Shown: piece by piece, positions 24,990-33,404 of the stretch
Position numbering within the stretch: the first letter of the stretch is position 1
Layout: each line of letters begins with the position of its first letter
NCBI GenBank assembly: GCA_027623205.1
Contig: JAQBYC010000026.1
Location: 1-47,387, forward strand
Length of the DNA: 47,387 nt
Direction of reading: 5' to 3'
From: Pseudomonadota bacterium
Lineage (GTDB): Bacteria > Pseudomonadota > Alphaproteobacteria > GCA-2731375
The notes under the pieces: model-generated
Seen by the model: only the letters and a program-made list of their open reading frames with translations
The model's database searches: none
What the model was told of the DNA's origin: nothing
Translations under genes and position numbers: made by a program

Positions 24990-26237
24990 TAGCCGCGAAC
25001 GCCGCCAGGTGATGACAAGGGCGGCGGTCAGTTCCATGACCACCAGTAACAGAAACGCCGGCGTATAACCGCCGGTTAGATCACGCAGCAGGCCCACCAT
25101 GGCGGTGGTTGCGCTGGCGCCCAGGAACATGATGGCGCTGATCAAGCCATAGGCCGTACCATAGCCGTTGGCGCCAAATTTATCGCTCAACAACAAAGGC
25201 GGCAGCATGACAATGCAGCCGACCACGATACCGGCCAACGCCGAGCCGCCATAAAGCAGGATCGGACCTTGGCCCAGAACGATGAGGACCAGGCCCGCCG
25301 CCTGGATCAGGTAGCACCCGGCAGCCAGATATGGCAGGGCGATCCGGAGGCTCAGGCCGCCCAGCACGAACCGGCCAAGCACGGCGCTGCCGGCCACCAC
25401 GCTGACGGCGAAGGCGGCGGCCGAAAGGCCCAGTTCCGCTTCCAGCGCGGGCAGCTGATGCATCAGAAAGCCGACCTGTGCGGCCAGGGCCAGAGTGGAG
25501 GCGGCGGCAATGCGCCAGAACGCCCGTGAGCGGATAAAATCACCCATGCCAGGCTGCGCCGCGCGATCGGCGTGCGCCGGCGGCCGATCGCGTTCACCGG
25601 CCGTTTCGGCACGGTCGTGGGGCCGGCGCAGGACAAAAAGCGCCAGGGGACTGACCAGCAGCAGGACCGCGATGCCCACGCCCGCCAACGCCATATCGAA
25701 GCCGTAGGCCGATGCCAACCAGACCAGCAGGGGCGGCATCACGACACCGCCCGCCGAGGCCCCGGACAGGGCAAGGCCCAGGGCAAGGCCCAGACGGCGC
25801 TCGAACCAGGGCACCAGCGAAGCACTGATCGCGGCCGTCGCCAACGCCGGATAGGCAGACCCCATTACCATGAACAGCGCAAATATCTGCCAAACTTCCG
25901 TCGCCTGCCCGACCAGTATGCCGCCCACCCCCATGGCCACGGCGCCGTATAGGACGATCCAGCGCGGCCCATGACGGTCCAGCATTCGCCCGACTACCAG
26001 GGCCGAGGGCACGCCGACGAACCAGAACGACGCCACCGCGCCGGACAACAGGCCGGTTGACCAGCCCCGCGCCGCCCGCAGGGCGGCAATAAAGAAACCA
26101 TGGCCATAAAACCCCAGGCCCCAGGCAAAAAAGGCCAGGACAAAACAGGCGGCCACCATGATCCAGCCGGGATAAATCCCGGGTAGATTACTGGCCGGCC
26201 TATCGGCGGGCGGATCGGTGGGTGGGTCGGCGGACAT
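24987..26237 (-). CDS. Major facilitator superfamily transporter
   Basis: This is a 416-residue, 12-helix secondary transporter, probably a monocarboxylate or oxalate/formate-type carrier. N-terminal helices read GWIMVAACFVLAFFAWGLGFYGHGFF, with the loop-2 motif GRMLDRHGPRWI typical of MFS. A second half with the same topology follows a central loop rich in Arg, Asp and Pro. The ATG at 26237 is chosen because the longer frame starts inside repeat copy E. Its stop codon is the end of repeat D. No neighbour points to a substrate. Confidence 0.88.
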   Translation of the reverse strand: MSADPPTDPPADRPASNLPGIYPGWIMVAACFVLAFFAWGLGFYGHGFFIAALRAARGWSTGLLSGAVASFWFVGVPSALVVGRMLDRHGPRWIVLYGAVAMGVGGILVGQATEVWQIFALFMVMGSAYPALATAAISASLVPWFERRLGLALGLALSGASAGGVVMPPLLVWLASAYGFDMALAGVGIAVLLLVSPLALFVLRRPHDRAETAGERDRPPAHADRAAQPGMGDFIRSRAFWRIAAASTLALAAQVGFLMHQLPALEAELGLSAAAFAVSVVAGSAVLGRFVLGGLSLRIALPYLAAGCYLIQAAGLVLIVLGQGPILLYGGSALAGIVVGCIVMLPPLLLSDKFGANGYGTAYGLISAIMFLGASATTAMVGLLRDLTGGYTPAFLLLVVMELTAALVITWRRSRL

Positions 26238-26328
26238 GACCGCCACCTTATACCAAGCGGGTTGATTGAGACTGCTGCCAAGTTTTATGAGGGGCAGATT
26301 GTGCAATGTCGCCCTGAATCTTCGAAAC

Positions 26329-26390
26329 GGGGCAATTGAACCCATTACTTGAGTCGCATTCGCGACTCCAATTAATTGAAAATTGCTCTA
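26329..26390 (-). repeat. TAG...CTA intergenic repeat, copy E (partial)
   Basis: About 62 bases match the GC-hairpin half of the family: CAATTGAACCCATTACTTGA, GAGTCGCATTCGCGACTC, then AATTAATTGAAAATTGCTCTA. The GAGTCGC/GCGACTC stem is perfect. The CATG-hairpin end is missing. It lies upstream of the M23 peptidase gene, ten bases before its ATG, and may therefore affect its expression. Confidence 0.78.
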
Positions 26391-26400
26391 AAATGCGACC

Positions 26401-27450
26401 ATGTCATCCTTCCCTGCCGCATTTGCCGCGCGAAATTCGCGTGCGGCCCTTCCCGGTCTCGGCCTTGTGGTGGTGTCTTTTCTGACATGGCAGCCGGGCC
26501 CGGCCGCCGCATCGGACTTTCAACTGTCTTTGCCCCTGGCTTGTAAGATCGGCGCCGTCTGCAGCATCCAGAACTACGTCGATCGGGATCCCGGACCCGA
26601 AGCCAGGGACTATACCTGCGGCCGCCTGGTCTACGATGGCCACAAGGGCACGGATTTTCGGCTTCCCGACATGGGCTGGCTCACGCGCGACATCGCCGTT
26701 CTGGCGGCGGCGCCAGGCGAGGTGATAGGGACCCGGAATGACGCTCCCGACCATGCCCCGACCGCCTATCAGTCGGACCGGGACAAGGGCCGTGAATGCG
26801 GCAACGGCGTCCTCATCGACCACGGCGGCGGCTGGCGGACCCAATATTGCCATATGCGTCAGGGCAGCGTCCGGGTGCGCAAGGGTGATCGGGTCAGCCG
26901 TCAACAGCCACTGGGGATCATCGGCCTTTCGGGCAAGACCGAGTTTCCCCATCTGCATTTGGGCGTCACCCATGGGGACAGCGTGGTTGATCCCTTTCTC
27001 GGCGCCGAGGCAAAACCCGGCTGCGGCGTCACGGGCAGGCCACTGTGGGCGCCTGACCTGCTGGCTGACCTTGCCTATCGACCCAGCGGCATTCTTGCCG
27101 CCGGCTTCACAGACCGGGTCCCCACCCGCAACCAGGTTGTCGCGGGCCAGCACCGCCATGACCAGCTTGACCGCAAGGCCCCCAATCTGGTGTTCTGGGT
27201 GATGATTTTTGGCCGTCTGCCGGGCGACGAGGAAATTCTTCAGGTGACCGCCCCCGATGGAACCGTGTTGGTGCGGAAACAGGGCCCGCCGGCCAAGGCG
27301 CACAAGGTCCGTTGGTTCACCTATGGCGGCAAGCGGGCCCGAGGCCCATGGGCGCCCGGCATCTACCAGGGCGAATACCAGCTTTTTAGGATCACGGCGG
27401 GCCGCCGGCAGGTGGCCCTGACGTCGACGGCAAAGGTTCGTGTGGAGTAA
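26401..27450 (+). CDS. Secreted M23 family metallopeptidase (LytM-like)
   Basis: This is a zinc endopeptidase that probably cleaves peptidoglycan crosslinks in the periplasm or outside the cell. The 349-residue protein has a signal-peptide-like N-terminus (LPGLGLVVVSFLTWQPGPAAA). The zinc ligands are present: H and D in YDGHKGTDFR, and HLHLG in EFPHLHLGVTH. So is the LIDHGGGWRTQYCHM catalytic region. Paired cysteines before the domain suggest disulfides. A C-terminal region of about 120 residues follows with no family I recognise. The active site is complete, so a real enzyme is more likely than an inactive LytM regulator. Confidence 0.9.
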   Translation: MSSFPAAFAARNSRAALPGLGLVVVSFLTWQPGPAAASDFQLSLPLACKIGAVCSIQNYVDRDPGPEARDYTCGRLVYDGHKGTDFRLPDMGWLTRDIAVLAAAPGEVIGTRNDAPDHAPTAYQSDRDKGRECGNGVLIDHGGGWRTQYCHMRQGSVRVRKGDRVSRQQPLGIIGLSGKTEFPHLHLGVTHGDSVVDPFLGAEAKPGCGVTGRPLWAPDLLADLAYRPSGILAAGFTDRVPTRNQVVAGQHRHDQLDRKAPNLVFWVMIFGRLPGDEEILQVTAPDGTVLVRKQGPPAKAHKVRWFTYGGKRARGPWAPGIYQGEYQLFRITAGRRQVALTSTAKVRVE

Positions 27451-27455
27451 TTGTT

Positions 27456-27524
27456 TCCCGTCCGGAAACGTCGAGCGAGGTGATGGCGCACACCGGGAAT
27501 AATAATGCGCGCAGGCCGCGCCAT
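27456..27524 (-). pseudogene. Fragment resembling the N-terminus of a REP-associated (Y1) transposase
   Basis: From an ATG at 27524 the minus strand reads MARPARIIIPGVRHHLARRF. It closely resembles the MARPLRxxxPGxxHHVTxR start of REP-associated tyrosine (IS200-like) transposases. The match lasts about 20 codons and then degrades. No tyrosine catalytic domain follows. It overlaps nothing essential and lies just after the convergent M23 gene. The rest of 27525-27749 holds nothing I recognise. This is probably a decayed insertion. Confidence 0.42.
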
Positions 27525-27749
27525 GCCGCCCCGGCAAAATGGGCGCAACAGTGGCTTATCGAGCGTGGTCGGCGGTCCCGGAAGAAACCCCAGGACGCGG
27601 ATTTCAACTATGATGGCGCCTCATAATGCAAACGCGTTCGGGCCTGCCGACCGCGCCCGCGTCAAGCCATAATCGGTTGGCCCGCCCTTATCGGCCGGAA
27701 CACAGTCGACAGCGGGCCTTGTGCCGGCAGGCTCGCTGTCAGGAAAGGC

Positions 27750-30700
27750 CTAATTCAGGGCGCTGAGTCCACCGTTTTTCAACTTGTCCCGATATGAGGC
27801 CATGAAGGCTTCCAGGTCGGCGACGCGGGCGATCTGGCCGGCCAGATCGCGGAATTTGGTTTGTGATTGATCGACCTTATGGGTCAATACCCGGAAGGTT
27901 TCGGCATGCGGTCCGTCGGCCATTTTGTTGCCGTAACGGTGGTTCAGGCCCTTCAATGATTTGGCGTCGCCGGCCATGTAGTAGGAGACGGCCAGTTGCA
28001 CCACCTGGCTCTGCTCTATGGGGTTCAGGCCGTCGTCTGCGCGCCAGCGTTGACCCAACAGATTTTCCGTGGTTTCGGCGGCGTTGGCCCAACGCTGACC
28101 GCGCCAATAGATACCGGCCCGCAGCAGTTTTGCCGGGGCCGATGTATCGGCGGCCAGCAGGGCCAGGGCTTCGTCAATCTTATCCAGTTCCGCCAAGGCC
28201 CGGGCCTGCAGGTAGCGGCGCTGGGCCACCAGCGCCTCGCTCAAGTTCTTGGTCTCGCCGTCGCGCAGAATATTCAAGGCCTTTTCCGGCATGGCGTCCA
28301 GCAGATAGATCACGGCCAGTCGGGTCTGAACCTTCACCTTTTCGGCCCCCCGCAGACGGTACCTGACCTGATGCTCCAACAGGCGCGCCGCCCGGTCCAA
28401 AAGATCCACATCGGCCAACCGGTCGGCCAAACGCTGGATCATGGCGTCACCCTGCTTGCCCAGGGGCGTAAGTTCCTTGAAATCGAAATAGAGCGCCAGG
28501 GCGCTGATAGCCGGCAGGTCGTCCGCCTTGCCGTTCAGAAACAGATCGACAAAGGTCTGTTTCATGCGCTCGGCCATATCCAGGGTTGTCTTGGTTTTCG
28601 GGAAATGCGACACGGCGTCGCGCAAATGCCCCATGGCGGCAGCGTAATCCTGCTTCTCCAGTTCCAGATCGACGGTGCGGCCGATTAGATCCAGTTCCAC
28701 GCTGTCGCCGCGCCAGGCAAAGCGTAAACTTTCGTAGCGACCGATCGCCTCGTCCTGGTCGATCTTTTCCTGTTCTCTCTCGGCATCGATCAAGGACAGA
28801 CGGGCCCGCGCGGCATAGGGGCGATAGCCCGCCTCGATCGCGGTCCGGAGGTGTTTCTCGGCCTTTTCGTATTCCTTTTCCTGCAGGGCGGCCTTGCCGG
28901 CGAGGAATTCCAGAACCGTGGTGACGCGGGGCCCGCTTTCCATTTTGCGCCATTTCTGCGCCGCCGAGTGCAAGCTGGCCTTGTCGTCGATCGCGGCGGC
29001 GGCCACGGCCCAATCCTCGAAGAGGCGGGCGCGGAAGGCCTGCGGCACGTCGGGCAAGGCCCTTACACCCTGGACGAATTGCCGGTTTGCCTCGTCATAT
29101 TTACCCTGCCGGGACAACACGCTGCCGCGCCACAGCGCCACATCGGGAAACAGCCGCAAGTCAACGTTCTGCAGATCCAGCGCGGCCTCGGGCAGACGGT
29201 CCAGCAGCAGACCGACCAGACCGCGCGCGGCACGGAATTGTGGATCCACCGACGCGCGGGCGTCGCTCTCCTCCATCAACTGCATTATACCGCCCGCCCT
29301 GGCGAACAGGCCCTGCCCAAGATAAAATTTCGCCAGCTCCCAGCGCGCCTTGTTGCGGCCCGCCTTGGGCGCGGACGCCAGGCGAAACAATAGTGCCTTG
29401 CGATAGTCGTCGAAAACCTTGGGATCCTCCGCGCGGCCGCCACGCCATTCATATAGTTGCATGACCGGGCGCTTCATGGCGGCGGAATAGGTGTTTGCGG
29501 CCTGCACTGATTCGGGATCCACGGCAGACATCACCAGCCCGGTCTTGGTCGTCGCGATCACCCCACGCCCCGCCGCGCGGATGATCAGATCATCGATCTC
29601 GGCCTTGATGACCAGGCCCTGGGCCGTGGCAAGCAGCTGAAATTCCACATAGCTGTGGTGGATCGGCATTCCGGCACCGGAGTCCAGCATGGGTATGGCA
29701 TAGACCTCGTCCCCAACTTCCGGATCGTACAGGCGCACCTGGCGGGCCGAGTCCGTGGCCGGTATGAACAACCGCGGTCCGTTTTTGTGAAACGGCTGTG
29801 CCACCGGCGACAACAGAGTATTTGGTCCGCCACGTGATGGGGTCAACGTCAACTGCCAGAATCTGCCCCGCCGTTGCATGACTGGGAACAAACCGGCCCG
29901 CACCTTCAGGCGCAGCACCGTGGCATTATCATTGCCGATTTGATTGGCGGCGCTGATCCAGTCATTGCCGATCAGGCGGCGGCTGTCGATGTTAGAGCGG
30001 CGGCCAAATACCGCCCAGACATAGCCCGAACGCTCAAAGACCGCCGCCGGCACCGGTTTCTCCCAGGCGAACAAAAGCCGCAGTTCTTCGCCTTTCTGGT
30101 CCAGTTCTATGCTGACATCGTGCATTTCACCGGCATCGTCTGCGACAGCGGGCTGGCTCTCGCCGGGAGTTTCCTCCGGCGCCCTACTGGCGCCGGCAAG
30201 CAGCGATTTGGGGCCACCCGTAGCTGCCATTGCGGCCAACTTGATGTCATCCTTAACACCATGTTCCTGGGCCGCGCGCAGCATGGACTTGTCGGGAACG
30301 GGTCTTGCCGGGCCGGCCCCCGAGGGGTGGGTTTTGGCGCGGACAGCGGTCTTTCGGGTATCTGTATTTTCCCCGCGGTCAGCCGTTTGGGCGGTCCCAT
30401 CTTTCTTGCCCTTTGGGTCTTTTTTCTCGGCATAGATATCTAGTACGACTTTGGTGCCGGCGCGGAAATGGCGAAAGCGGACGCCAACCTTGGTGCGCAC
30501 GGTCACCCGCGCGCCATCCCTGTCCATGGCCGCCTCGGCGCCGAGAATAAAGCGGGGTGGATCCTTTTGCAGTTCGGACAGATCGAACTGGGCCGGGCGT
30601 GCAAATGCGACGCTCAAGCCGCCCTCGCTGAGCACCACGGTATAGCCGACATTGCGCCGCCAATCAAAGACCAGGCGGCTGAGCTTGCCATGTTCGCCGG

Positions 30701-31217
30701 CACGGACAAGAACCCGTTCCGAGGTGCCAAGCGCTGCCTGGGCCAAAGCGGCCCGGGCGCGGCTCGCTTTCCCGGCGGATCCAGCCGCCGCCTTGCTGGA
30801 CGCATTCCCTGTGGTTTCCTTGAGCGCCGCGGCCTTCGGATCGGCCAGCAGGTCAAAGGCCAGAACCCCATCGATGCGGCGGTCCCGGACGCGGACGGGC
30901 TGCAGCAATTTGATATCCACGGCGTGGCCGTCCTCGGAGGCCACCATGCCAGCAACGTATTTGTCCAAATGCCGGACAACGGCAGCGTAGTTCGCTGCAA
31001 AGGGCTTGGAAAAGCGTATGCGTAAATTATCCACGCTCAAGTCGGTGGTGTAGGTGACTGGAACCGGCCAATCGAACACGATCCGGGCGTAGGTCTTGTG
31101 GACACCTCCCCTGACCTTCACCTCACTCAGGGCCAGGACTTCATGACCCGATCCGACGGCGAAGAACAGCGCCAACAGCAGTGTCATACCAGCAAGGAAA
31201 ATTCGGCTACGGCGCAT
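27750..31217 (-). CDS. Large secreted TPR-type repeat protein of the motor gene block
   Basis: This 1155-residue protein starts with a signal peptide (RIFLAGMTLLLALFFAVGSGHEVLA). An N-terminal region of about 480 residues contains repeated beta-rich segments of the type KTYARIVFDWPVPVTY, SRLVFDWRRNVGYTV and RLLFAWEKPVPAAVF, resembling AMIN-like modules. The C-terminal 600 residues are helical, with many TPR-like A/L/Y-rich helix pairs. It overlaps the end of the MotB-like gene by 11 bases, and cheZ is further upstream. A periplasmic motor role is likely. MotC of rhizobia, the client of MotE, is a possible functional counterpart, but this is inference. Confidence 0.75.
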   Translation of the reverse strand: MRRSRIFLAGMTLLLALFFAVGSGHEVLALSEVKVRGGVHKTYARIVFDWPVPVTYTTDLSVDNLRIRFSKPFAANYAAVVRHLDKYVAGMVASEDGHAVDIKLLQPVRVRDRRIDGVLAFDLLADPKAAALKETTGNASSKAAAGSAGKASRARAALAQAALGTSERVLVRAGEHGKLSRLVFDWRRNVGYTVVLSEGGLSVAFARPAQFDLSELQKDPPRFILGAEAAMDRDGARVTVRTKVGVRFRHFRAGTKVVLDIYAEKKDPKGKKDGTAQTADRGENTDTRKTAVRAKTHPSGAGPARPVPDKSMLRAAQEHGVKDDIKLAAMAATGGPKSLLAGASRAPEETPGESQPAVADDAGEMHDVSIELDQKGEELRLLFAWEKPVPAAVFERSGYVWAVFGRRSNIDSRRLIGNDWISAANQIGNDNATVLRLKVRAGLFPVMQRRGRFWQLTLTPSRGGPNTLLSPVAQPFHKNGPRLFIPATDSARQVRLYDPEVGDEVYAIPMLDSGAGMPIHHSYVEFQLLATAQGLVIKAEIDDLIIRAAGRGVIATTKTGLVMSAVDPESVQAANTYSAAMKRPVMQLYEWRGGRAEDPKVFDDYRKALLFRLASAPKAGRNKARWELAKFYLGQGLFARAGGIMQLMEESDARASVDPQFRAARGLVGLLLDRLPEAALDLQNVDLRLFPDVALWRGSVLSRQGKYDEANRQFVQGVRALPDVPQAFRARLFEDWAVAAAAIDDKASLHSAAQKWRKMESGPRVTTVLEFLAGKAALQEKEYEKAEKHLRTAIEAGYRPYAARARLSLIDAEREQEKIDQDEAIGRYESLRFAWRGDSVELDLIGRTVDLELEKQDYAAAMGHLRDAVSHFPKTKTTLDMAERMKQTFVDLFLNGKADDLPAISALALYFDFKELTPLGKQGDAMIQRLADRLADVDLLDRAARLLEHQVRYRLRGAEKVKVQTRLAVIYLLDAMPEKALNILRDGETKNLSEALVAQRRYLQARALAELDKIDEALALLAADTSAPAKLLRAGIYWRGQRWANAAETTENLLGQRWRADDGLNPIEQSQVVQLAVSYYMAGDAKSLKGLNHRYGNKMADGPHAETFRVLTHKVDQSQTKFRDLAGQIARVADLEAFMASYRDKLKNGGLSALN

Positions 31218-31935
31218 TGGCGCCTCCCCCGGCCGACGTCTCGCGGATCACTAGATCGACCCGCCGCGATAGAATTTCGCGCTGGGCCGCGGACAGTTTT
31301 AATGACATATCGCGATAGCCGGCGTCGGCAGCGCCGAGAACCTTGATTGCGTCGGTATAACCCACCGCGCGCAAACCGTTGGCCAGCGCGACAGCACGCG
31401 CCAGGGAAAGGTCCCAATTGGAACCAAAGGGCGAGCCGGCCGGCGGCGGCGACGCGTTGGTGTGGCCAACCAGTTCAATACTGTTGCCAACCAGCTTCAG
31501 GACCGGGGCCAAGACCACCAGAGCCTGCTGACTGTCCGCGTGCAGCCGCGCCTGGCCTGGCAGAAATATCAAATGGCCCGGCAATGAAAGAACCAAGGCG
31601 TCATCCAGGCGATGTAGAATACTCTGGCTGAGGATATCACTATCAGCCAATCCGGCCTGTAGAACGCCCGCCAGATAATCCAGGTCGATGGCCCGTTTGA
31701 CGAACAGCCTGGGTGCGGTTTTTTCCGGGTCGACCAGCGGTCGGATCCAATGATGCAACGGGTTCAGCCGGCTTGACAAGGCATCCACCAGTGTCTTCCA
31801 GGCATTGGTTTCCACACTCGACATGGCAAACAACAGCACGAAGAAGGCCAGCAACAACGAGAGCAGATCGGCAAACGTTACCATCCAGGCACGGGAGGCC
31901 GGGCGCCGGGGGCGGCCTGGCGCATGCCCGGTCAT
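31207..31935 (-). CDS. MotB/OmpA-like stator protein with conserved membrane aspartate
   Basis: This is a 242-residue single-pass membrane protein with a periplasmic OmpA-type peptidoglycan-binding domain. The membrane segment WMVTFADLLSLLLAFFVLLFAMSS carries the MotB-type proton-channel aspartate at residue 23. The C-terminal domain shows IELVGHTNA and the NWDLSLARA motif typical of OmpA-like domains. It should partner a MotA-like protein, which is not in this window. It overlaps the upstream MotB-like gene by four bases and the downstream secreted TPR gene by 11 bases. It is motB-like by family, but whether it is the main stator gene is not known. Confidence 0.85.
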   Translation of the reverse strand: MTGHAPGRPRRPASRAWMVTFADLLSLLLAFFVLLFAMSSVETNAWKTLVDALSSRLNPLHHWIRPLVDPEKTAPRLFVKRAIDLDYLAGVLQAGLADSDILSQSILHRLDDALVLSLPGHLIFLPGQARLHADSQQALVVLAPVLKLVGNSIELVGHTNASPPPAGSPFGSNWDLSLARAVALANGLRAVGYTDAIKVLGAADAGYRDMSLKLSAAQREILSRRVDLVIRETSAGGGANAP

Positions 31936-32618
31936 TGCCGCACCACGAGTTCGGAAAAGGTCACGCGCGCCCGGGCTTCGTCATGGATCCGAAAGATAAA
32001 CGCGATCTGCCCGGGATCGCCGGGCATCAATCCGGTCCGCATCGCCGTTGCGGCAACGCCGCGGCGACGCAGAGCATGGGCCAGACTGGAGACCCGGCGC
32101 ATTTCAAAAGCACCGACGGCATTGTCCCCGCCTGGCAAGGCCGTGCCAGTGCCCAATACCATTTCCACCTCGGCCTGCAAACCAGGCCTGGCCCTTTTCA
32201 AGCTGGCCGCCAGACGATCCAGAAATGGCTGTCCGCGCGGCCTGGGCGCAACCTCGTCGGAGCGAAACAGATCATCGATTGGCACGGCAAAACGGATGAT
32301 ATTGCCGTACCGCGCCGGTTCGACGTGATCGAAGGGCAGCGTTTCCTCAAAAATCTGGCGCACCTCGCCATGAAAGTTATCGACAGCGGGCGCCAACCCG
32401 GGTTGGCTCGGTACCGAGGGACCCGTGTCGGCAACCGCCCATTTGTTGCGAAACTCTGCCTTGACGCTGCCCATCGCCTGCTCAATGCGGGACTCTTCAA
32501 ATTTCGCCATGGAGTTGAGCAGGATGAAAAAGGCGACCAGAAGCAGATAGAGGGACATCAGCACAACATTGCCATTGTCCCTGCGGGCGTGTCTATCGGC
32601 CTGACGCGGCTGGTCCAT
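31932..32618 (-). CDS. MotB-like membrane protein lacking the channel aspartate
   Basis: This 228-residue protein has an N-terminal membrane helix (NVVLMSLYLLLVAFFILLNS) that aligns with the MotB segment but has no aspartate in the position used for ion flow. The rest is a periplasmic domain with only faint OmpA resemblance (LVRRFxxRGVAATAMRTGL-like turns). It probably cannot conduct ions itself. It starts six bases after cheZ and overlaps the aspartate-bearing MotB-like gene. The two may form a heteromeric stator or anchoring complex, which is inference. Confidence 0.72.
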   Translation of the reverse strand: MDQPRQADRHARRDNGNVVLMSLYLLLVAFFILLNSMAKFEESRIEQAMGSVKAEFRNKWAVADTGPSVPSQPGLAPAVDNFHGEVRQIFEETLPFDHVEPARYGNIIRFAVPIDDLFRSDEVAPRPRGQPFLDRLAASLKRARPGLQAEVEMVLGTGTALPGGDNAVGAFEMRRVSSLAHALRRRGVAATAMRTGLMPGDPGQIAFIFRIHDEARARVTFSELVVRQ

Positions 32619-32624
32619 GATGCA

Positions 32625-33284
32625 TCAATCGAAGCTCGCCAATAGAGCATCAATATCATCCTGGTTGTTGGCTTGCTCCGGCAGGTCGGGGCCATGCAAC
32701 AGGTCGGCGTTGGGACGGTCATCCCGCGGCATCCAGTCCGCCCTGGATAGGGCATCCTCGTCGTCGAAAATCTGACCATCAATGATACGGGATAAACGCT
32801 CAACCTTGGTTTCAATAAAGCTGAGAGTTTTTACCACCTTGGTAATGCGCTGACCGGTAATATCCTGAAAATTTGATGCTTCGTACATCCGGGTCGTCAG
32901 CTCATAAAGCTTCTCGCCGTCATCACCGCCTAGATTATCTGCCAAAGTTTCCAGTTGCTCGGCCACATCAAGGTAAACCCCGGTCGCCTCCTCGGTTGCC
33001 GACACAACGGCATTCAGCTCACTATTGGCGGTCGGAATTTCATCATCACGGATGCTATCTGGACGAATAGCGGAAATCTCGTCCCGGGCATTCTTTATAT
33101 AGCGCACCAGTTCGTCCAACTCCTGGTTTGCCTTTAAATCGCTGGCGGACAGATCGCCCTGGATCGACGTCATCAACGAGGTAACGATACCGGCGACATC
33201 GTCGATGGCAACCGCCCCGCCGCTTGACTGGCGAATTTCCTCTATCGTATTGGCCAGACTTGGCAGAGCCGCTATCGCACTCAT
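32625..33284 (-). CDS. cheZ: Chemotaxis phosphatase CheZ
   Basis: CheZ dephosphorylates CheY-P and so ends the tumble or reversal signal. The signature ASNFQDITGQRITKVV carries the catalytic pair Asp141 and Gln145. The C-terminal NNQDDIDALLASFD is the CheY-binding helix. The central region is a long helical hairpin. The length of 219 residues is normal. Many alphaproteobacteria use phosphate-sink CheY proteins instead, so its presence is notable but known in this order. It is followed by two MotB-like genes in the same operon. Confidence 0.93.
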   Translation of the reverse strand: MSAIAALPSLANTIEEIRQSSGGAVAIDDVAGIVTSLMTSIQGDLSASDLKANQELDELVRYIKNARDEISAIRPDSIRDDEIPTANSELNAVVSATEEATGVYLDVAEQLETLADNLGGDDGEKLYELTTRMYEASNFQDITGQRITKVVKTLSFIETKVERLSRIIDGQIFDDEDALSRADWMPRDDRPNADLLHGPDLPEQANNQDDIDALLASFD

Positions 33285-33404
33285 ATTGATCCTCCAGCAT
33301 TGCCGTCAGCCTATGCTCCGACAATATCCCGCCCCGGTTGGTGATTGGAAAAACCTAAAGAAAAAGGGTTAACACCGATTTAAGAAAGCGGCCAAATCGT
33401 TGAT

